Of a stretch of DNA of 36,363 nt, positions 32,527 to 36,363 are shown piece after piece. The notes beneath the pieces were generated by a model, which saw nothing but the letters and a program-made list of their open reading frames with translations, searched no databases and had not been told where the DNA came from. The stretch is from an uncultured Clostridium sp. (lineage in GTDB: Bacteria > Bacillota_I > Bacilli_A > RF39 > UBA660): assembly GCA_946402315.1 (NCBI GenBank), contig CAMIWC010000011.1, forward strand, positions 1 through 36,363, read 5' to 3'. The position numbers and the translations under genes were made by a program. Within the stretch, counting starts at the first letter, position 1. Each line of letters begins with the position of its first letter.

Positions 32527-33375
32527 TTATTTATTACCTACAATTACTTTTCCATCTAAATTACAAATATAACAATCAGGTAATTTTTCTTTAATATATT
32601 TTAAAGCAGATTTATCTTTTTCTATTTTTCTACCAACAAATACTCCTTCTATTAGTGATGCTGGTAAACCAAACATAATTGCACTTTCTCTATCAGTGGT
32701 AGAAGCATCTCTATTTAGTCTTTCATTACTAAGGAATTTCTCTGCATATCTATAATCTAGAAACGGTTTTAAAACGTCTTCTTCAAAATCTAAATTCCAT
32801 ACATCGTTATATGATAACTCTTTTGCATAATTAGAATTCATGTTTAAGATAAACGCTATTTGTCTTTTATCAGAAACTAAGCTAGGAATAAATGATACTT
32901 CTTTCGTTTTATCTCCCCAATATGACCATATTTCTTCGTCATTATTAATCTCTTCAGTAACTTCATCAAATTTATGATAAGGAATTAATTTACTTACTAT
33001 TTTAGAACCTGGACCACGACCAATAGAATATGATATAGTAAACCCACTATATAAATTAATATAATCTTTTAATAATATATCTTCCTTTATGTTCCACATT
33101 CCAACACTATTACATATTTTATTTGGTCTTGATTGATCTGTAAAATCAGTTGCGATGAAGCCATTATTAATAGTGAAATCAAAATTATCTAATTCTCCAA
33201 AAATACCATGCATAAAAGTACCTTTTAATAGTTTAACATACTCACCTATATCATACTTTGTTTTCTCAATTCTTTGATTATCATAAAATAATTCAACCTG
33301 TCTTAATAATAGTTCTCTTGTCTTTCCTTCAAATCTATCATTAATATCTTTTATATATTTTTCTTTATTATTCAT
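32527..33375 (-). CDS. Unrecognised 282-aa protein
   Basis: This 282-aa soluble protein is not recognised, with no signal peptide or helix long enough to cross the membrane. The N-terminus is charged (EKYIKDINDRFEGKTRELLL). Notable segments are FMHGIFGELDNFDFTINNGF near 54-73, YSIGRGPGSKIVSKLIPYHK in the middle, and a C-terminal part with MFGLPASLIEGVFVGRKIE followed by LPDCYICNLDGKVIVG. GGAG precedes the ATG at eight bases. It is flanked on both sides by copies of a 40-bp direct repeat, which suggests it moved or was gained by recombination. No function should be assigned from sequence alone. Confidence 0.75.
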   Translation of the reverse strand: MNNKEKYIKDINDRFEGKTRELLLRQVELFYDNQRIEKTKYDIGEYVKLLKGTFMHGIFGELDNFDFTINNGFIATDFTDQSRPNKICNSVGMWNIKEDILLKDYINLYSGFTISYSIGRGPGSKIVSKLIPYHKFDEVTEEINNDEEIWSYWGDKTKEVSFIPSLVSDKRQIAFILNMNSNYAKELSYNDVWNLDFEEDVLKPFLDYRYAEKFLSNERLNRDASTTDRESAIMFGLPASLIEGVFVGRKIEKDKSALKYIKEKLPDCYICNLDGKVIVGNK

Positions 33376-33393
33376 ATTACCAACTCCAATAGA

Positions 33394-33402
33394 ATTATAG
33401 CA
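33394..33402 (-). promoter_or_regulatory. Extended -10 promoter for the 282-aa gene
   Basis: TGCTATAAT on the minus strand, 18 bases before the start codon; it lies in copy 2 of the 40-bp direct repeat. Confidence 0.6.
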
Positions 33403-33403
33403 T

Positions 33404-33428
33404 AAAAAAAGCCCAATTAATGGGCTTT
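33404..33428 (-). terminator. Terminator after the SEC-C remnant
   Basis: AAAGCCCA-TTAAT-TGGGCTTT on the minus strand followed by a full T-run (seven), four bases past the stop codon. Confidence 0.85.
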
Positions 33429-33432
33429 ATTA

Positions 33433-33648
33433 TTATTTGTTTTTACCACAACAGTTTTTATATTTCTTTCCGCTTCCACATGCTCCCTTTTTGAGCATAT
33501 TATCACTATATTTGGTACATATAGTATTATGGCTTTTAGCCTTATTTTATGGGCATTTAGTACATATTATTATCAGTATTATTTGTATTATAAATATTAC
33601 TAATAATTTGTTCAATGTGGACAAAATGTGGACAAGGTCATCATCCAA
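33433..33648 (-). pseudogene. Small SEC-C zinc-motif protein broken by an in-frame stop
   Basis: This accounts for most of the 393-base gap 33376-33768. The last 37 codons end KKGACGSGKKYKNCCGKNK, a SEC-C metal-binding motif (as at the SecA C-terminus) in which the first cysteine of CxC is Gly. Going upstream in the same frame there is one TAA (33547-33549), then 33 open codons with a hydrophobic stretch ending ICTKCP. These begin at a TTG (33648) after AAAGGA. If the TAA is a mutation, the original was about 71 residues. A 21-codon ORF from ATG 33498 could still be made, but it has a weak Shine-Dalgarno. Confidence 0.5.
33615..33635. repeat. Two ATGTGGACA repeats 11 bases apart
   Basis: ATGTGGACAA occurs at 33615 and 33626, and the inverted form TGTCCACAT at 33700-33708 abuts the -35. 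The 11-base step is one helical turn. They lie downstream of the promoter at 33671 and may be regulator sites, though they also fall within the broken reading frame. Confidence 0.6.
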
Positions 33649-33651
33649 TTT

Positions 33652-33670
33652 ATCCTTTGTTTACAAGGAT
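33652..33670. promoter_or_regulatory. Inverted repeat over the expected transcription start
   Basis: ATCCTT-TGTTTAC-AAGGAT, 6-bp arms and 7-base spacer, touching the -10 and covering the expected start of transcription. It is operator-like by position. Confidence 0.35.
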
Positions 33671-33699
33671 ATTATACTACATATTGATTAAATAGACAA
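33671..33699 (-). promoter_or_regulatory. Promoter upstream of the SEC-C remnant
   Basis: A -35 TTGTCT (33694-33699) and a perfect -10 TATAAT (33671-33676) are 17 bases apart on the minus strand. No TG extension is present, unlike most promoters here. Confidence 0.6.
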
Positions 33700-33754
33700 T
33701 GTCCACATCGTATTTTCTCTCAACTCAAAGTGTTGTGATATTTTTATAAAACAT

Positions 33755-33775
33755 AAAAAGAAGTATTGCTACTCC
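33755..33775 (-). terminator. Terminator after the zinc-ribbon repeat nuclease gene
   Basis: GGAGTA-GCAA-TACTTC on the minus strand (6 bp with one G-T pair) followed by TTTTT. The upstream arm contains the TAG stop codon. Confidence 0.65.
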
Positions 33776-36252
33776 TTTGTCTTACAAATTGGACATTTTG
33801 CGCCTCTATTGCGTGCCCTAATTTCTGCATTCCATTCGTGACCTTTGTCACATTTCCACCATACTTGCTTTCCACTATTTGCAGTAAACATTGTTGGCAT
33901 TAAATCATTGTTTTTTTCATAATTCCACTCTTTTGCAAGTTTTGGATTAGCGGTTGCAAGATCATTATATCCTTCAAGAACTTTAGCATTTGAGCAAATT
34001 GGACATCTTGTTCCTATAGTTCTATTATGAATACTTGTCTGCCACTCATGCCCTTTTTCGCATTTCCACCATACCTTTTTTTTGCTTCCTGCTGTAAACA
34101 TATCAGGTTTTAGATTTCCATTTCTATCATTATTCCACTCTACTACAAGTAATGGATTAGTTGTTGCTAAATCATTATAACCTTTTAATACTTGTTTATT
34201 AGAACATATCGGACATCCGACTCCTCTATTTCGCGATTTTATTCTAGAATACCATTCATGTCCTCTTTCACATTTCCACCATACTTTTTTCTCTGTTGTT
34301 GCTGTAACCATGTCTGGTTTTAAACTAATATTTTTTTCATAATTCCATTCTTTGGATAATTCTGGATTAACTGTTGCAAGATCATTATATCCTTTTAAAA
34401 CTTGTTTATTAGCACATATAGGGCATCCGTTTCCTTGGTTTCGACTATTTACACTTGATTCCCATTCATGTCCTCTTTCACATCTCCACCATACTTTTTT
34501 CCCACTTGTTGCTTTTAATTTTGTTGGTTCAATACTAATATTTCTTTCATAATTCCATTCTTTTGCTAGCTCTGGATTAACTGTTACAAGATCATTATAT
34601 CCTTTTAATATTTGCATATTAGCACATATAGGGCAACCTGTTTTTCCATATTTTCGATTACTAATGGTTGCTTGCCATTCGTGACCTTTGTCACATTTCC
34701 ACCATACTTTTTGTATACTGCCTGAAGTAACCATATCCGGTCTTAACTCTCCATTCTTTGGATAATTCCATTCCTTTGCTAGCTCTGGATTAACTGTTAC
34801 AAGATCATTATATCCTTTTAATAATTGTTGCCCAGAACAAAATGGACATCCAGTTCCATTATTTCGACTGCTTATACTTGTTTGCCACTCATGTCCTTTA
34901 GGGCAAACCCACCATACTTTTTTATTACTATTTGACATAACCATATCGGGCTTTAAATTTCCATTTTTCTCATAATTCCATTCTTTTGCTAGTTCTGGAT
35001 TATTATTTTGCAATGATTGCTCTTTTTGACTTAGAATAAATGTTGAATATATGTCAGTTCTATCCTTCTTTAAATCAATATTTAATTTTTTACCTAGAAA
35101 ACTAATTATTTTTTTTGTAACTTCTTCAATACTAGAATCAGATCCTGTACAATAACAAATTTTTAAATAATCATTTTCAGTCCAAGGACAATTTTTATCT
35201 TCTCTAACTCTAAAAAGAACTATCTTGTTTTCTTTACAAATATTATTTTTTCTTTCATCTCTTTTTTTATCTTTATGCCAGAAAATACCATCATATTCAA
35301 TCGCAAATCTTAACGAAGGTATATATATATCTAATTCTATATCTAAATGCCTATCTCCGTTAATAGCATCCGGAAATAATTTTTTTATATAATAATAAAT
35401 AGCTTGTTCAGGGAAAGATGTTTGTAATTCTTTTGTACAAATAGGACATTTTGACCCACTAGCATTTCTACCAACAATACTTACTTGCCATTCGTGACCT
35501 TTGTCACATCTCCACCATACTTTTTTATTACTATTTGATGTGACCATATCTGGTTTTAGATTTCCATTTTTTTCATAATTCCATTCTTTTGCTAATTCTG
35601 GATTAACTGTTACAAGATCATTGTACCCTTTTAAGACATTCCTATTTAAACATATAGGGCAACCAGAACCATTATTTCTATCATATATGCTTATTTCCCA
35701 TTCGTGACCTTTGTCACATCTCCACCATACTTTTTTATTACTATTTGATGTGACCATATCTGGTTTTAGATTTCCATTTTTTTTGAAATTCCATTCTTTT
35801 GCAAGTTTTGGATTTATCGTTAATAAATCATTATATCCTTTTAAAGCTAATCTATTGGAACATATAGGACAGCCAGAGCCATTATTTCTATGGTGAATAC
35901 TTGCTTGCCACTCATGTCCTTTAGGGCAAACCCACCATACTTTTTTATGCGAACCATATGAAACCATTGTTGGATTAAAATCTTTGTTCTTGGAATAGTT
36001 CCATTCTTTCGTAAGTTCTGGATTAGTTGTTGCTAAATCATTATATCCTACTAAAATTATTTTATTAGAACATATTGGGCAACTATTTTTCTTCCTTGAA
36101 TGAATTGTTGCTTGCCACTCATGCCCTTTTTCGCATTTCCACCACACTTTTTTATTAGATCCTAGAGTGATTTTATTTATATCAACATCTTGATTTTTTG
36201 AATAGTTCCATTCTTCTTTTAATGTTAAATTATTAATTAATAAATCAGACAA
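33769..36252 (-). CDS. Ten zinc-ribbon repeats with an embedded PD-(D/E)XK nuclease-like domain
   Basis: This 827-aa protein has four zinc-ribbon repeats (1-67, 68-137, 138-207, 208-277), then an inserted domain (about 278-416), then six more repeats (417-827). Each repeat is about 70 residues with the pattern NPELAKEWN...KKVWWxCxxGHEW...CPIC, the DUF4379-type probable zinc ribbon. The insert begins TSFPEQAIYYYIKKLFPDA and has LDIELDIYIPSLRFAIEYDG with WH following, which resembles the Vsr/DUF559-like PD-(D/E)XK fold; D308, E319 and D321 are candidate metal ligands. It starts with TTG at 36252, seven bases after AAAGGAG. A DNA-targeting or defence role is plausible but inferred. Its DNA repeats are very similar, so repeat number may vary. 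Confidence 0.88.
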   Translation of the reverse strand: MSDLLINNLTLKEEWNYSKNQDVDINKITLGSNKKVWWKCEKGHEWQATIHSRKKNSCPICSNKIILVGYNDLATTNPELTKEWNYSKNKDFNPTMVSYGSHKKVWWVCPKGHEWQASIHHRNNGSGCPICSNRLALKGYNDLLTINPKLAKEWNFKKNGNLKPDMVTSNSNKKVWWRCDKGHEWEISIYDRNNGSGCPICLNRNVLKGYNDLVTVNPELAKEWNYEKNGNLKPDMVTSNSNKKVWWRCDKGHEWQVSIVGRNASGSKCPICTKELQTSFPEQAIYYYIKKLFPDAINGDRHLDIELDIYIPSLRFAIEYDGIFWHKDKKRDERKNNICKENKIVLFRVREDKNCPWTENDYLKICYCTGSDSSIEEVTKKIISFLGKKLNIDLKKDRTDIYSTFILSQKEQSLQNNNPELAKEWNYEKNGNLKPDMVMSNSNKKVWWVCPKGHEWQTSISSRNNGTGCPFCSGQQLLKGYNDLVTVNPELAKEWNYPKNGELRPDMVTSGSIQKVWWKCDKGHEWQATISNRKYGKTGCPICANMQILKGYNDLVTVNPELAKEWNYERNISIEPTKLKATSGKKVWWRCERGHEWESSVNSRNQGNGCPICANKQVLKGYNDLATVNPELSKEWNYEKNISLKPDMVTATTEKKVWWKCERGHEWYSRIKSRNRGVGCPICSNKQVLKGYNDLATTNPLLVVEWNNDRNGNLKPDMFTAGSKKKVWWKCEKGHEWQTSIHNRTIGTRCPICSNAKVLEGYNDLATANPKLAKEWNYEKNNDLMPTMFTANSGKQVWWKCDKGHEWNAEIRARNRGAKCPICKTKE
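35488..35573. repeat. 86-bp perfect repeat inside the zinc-ribbon gene, copy 1
   Basis: It is identical to 35698-35783, exactly 210 bases (70 codons) away. It covers the W-W-x-C-x-x-G-H-E-W part of repeats 3 and 4, and points to recent duplication or gene conversion. Confidence 0.9.
35698..35783. repeat. 86-bp perfect repeat inside the zinc-ribbon gene, copy 2
   Basis: Second copy of the 86-bp repeat at 35488-35573. It lies in repeat 3 of the protein. Confidence 0.9.
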
Positions 36253-36276
36253 TATATCACTCCTTTCGTTAAATAT

Positions 36277-36285
36277 ATTATACCA
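36277..36285 (-). promoter_or_regulatory. Extended -10 promoter for the zinc-ribbon nuclease gene
   Basis: TGGTATAAT on the minus strand, perfect TGnTATAAT, 24 bases before the TTG start. The -35 region is weak. Confidence 0.65.
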
Positions 36286-36315
36286 CGATTTTACGGCATC
36301 CTAACACGATAAAAT

Positions 36316-36326
36316 ACGTGGCACGT
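36316..36326. promoter_or_regulatory. Palindrome upstream of the zinc-ribbon nuclease gene
   Basis: ACGTG-G-CACGT, an 11-base perfect palindrome about 35 bases upstream of the -10, within a stretch with several CGTG/CACG words (36288-36335). It is a candidate operator or activator site. Nothing else was seen between here and the window end. Confidence 0.35.
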
Positions 36327-36363
36327 TTTGTTACGAAGTAATGAAAGTGGCGATAGTATTTTT

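Larger units (their letters stand above)
33394..33433. repeat. 40-bp direct repeat, copy 2
   Basis: It matches 32481-32520 at 37 of 40 positions, 913 bases apart. It contains the terminator of the SEC-C remnant and the -10 of the 282-aa gene. Confidence 0.9.

Noticed and set aside
33625-33656. Ten-codon ORF MMTLSTFCPH as a leader peptide
   Set aside because: The alternative frame fits a broken SEC-C protein, and the peptide shows no run of regulatory codons typical of attenuation.
33437-33691. Open frame on the plus strand, 84 codons
   Set aside because: It has no Shine-Dalgarno, encodes a low-complexity hydrophobic product, and lies opposite a SEC-C motif that reads clearly on the minus strand.
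33615-33708. TTGTCCACA-like boxes as a DnaA-dependent origin
   Set aside because: Only three boxes, two with mismatches to the usual Firmicute TTATCCACA, and no dnaA, dnaN or unwinding element nearby; operator-like sites are more economical.
33769-36252. Regularly spaced repeats suggestive of a CRISPR-like array
   Set aside because: The period is about 210 bases, the units are in one open frame and encode zinc ribbons with conserved cysteines; there are no short repeats with unique spacers.
1-36363. Mycoplasma-type genetic code (TGA as Trp)
   Set aside because: TGA ends several genes at the expected length (yvcK, the 216-aa gene, the LPG-type protein), and Trp in conserved motifs is TGG.

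Overview
The window looks like chromosome from a very AT-rich Firmicute, most likely a gut member of Bacilli close to the Mollicutes (RF39-type). This is inferred from base composition, gene order and family content. TGA is used as a stop (for example yvcK and the 216-aa gene) and Trp is TGG, so the standard bacterial code applies rather than the Mycoplasma code. Every gene lies on the minus strand, so transcription runs from high to low coordinates. No rRNA, tRNA, CRISPR array or complete insertion sequence was seen.

Region 1 (1-10.3 kb) is a glycolysis block: a nucleoside kinase-like gene and gap, then pgk, an LPG-synthase-type membrane protein, a GT4 glycosyltransferase and tpiA, followed by a Spo0A DNA-binding domain without a receiver. 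A separate unit holds a DUF4143-type ATPase, a rhomboid protease and gpmI (cut by the window edge). Several of these genes overlap by 1-8 bases, so translational coupling is likely.

Region 2 (10.3-20.7 kb) is core housekeeping: yvcK-whiA, a tail-anchored unknown, then the Bacillus-like order gltX, cysS, mrnC, rlmB, sigH. Two extra genes sit between cysS and mrnC: a YugP-like protease homologue without its catalytic motif, and a zinc-ribbon membrane protein with a Pro/Val/Glu-rich stretch.

Region 3 (20.7-28.4 kb) encodes envelope and surface proteins: an HD-domain protein, a lipoprotein, a large membrane-anchored surface protein, an S66 peptidase, and an operon of two secreted-type enzymes (esterase-like and NlpC/P60-like) that share the same two-helix membrane module. 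rarA follows upstream, with a 19-codon ORF behind it.

Region 4 (28.4-36.4 kb) is more accessory: a PH-domain membrane protein, an Ada-like zinc protein, a histidine phosphatase, small membrane proteins, a flavodoxin-like reductase, an SDR and two decayed genes. An unrecognised 282-aa gene is framed by a 40-bp direct repeat. The block ends with an 827-aa protein of ten zinc-ribbon repeats interrupted by a PD-(D/E)XK nuclease-like domain, the best candidate here for an uncharacterised system.

Expression signals are compact. Many terminator hairpins start in or next to a stop codon, and their T-tract runs directly into an extended -10 (TGnTATAAT-like) for the next gene. Eighteen extended -10 sites were found; all promoter and terminator calls are by eye.
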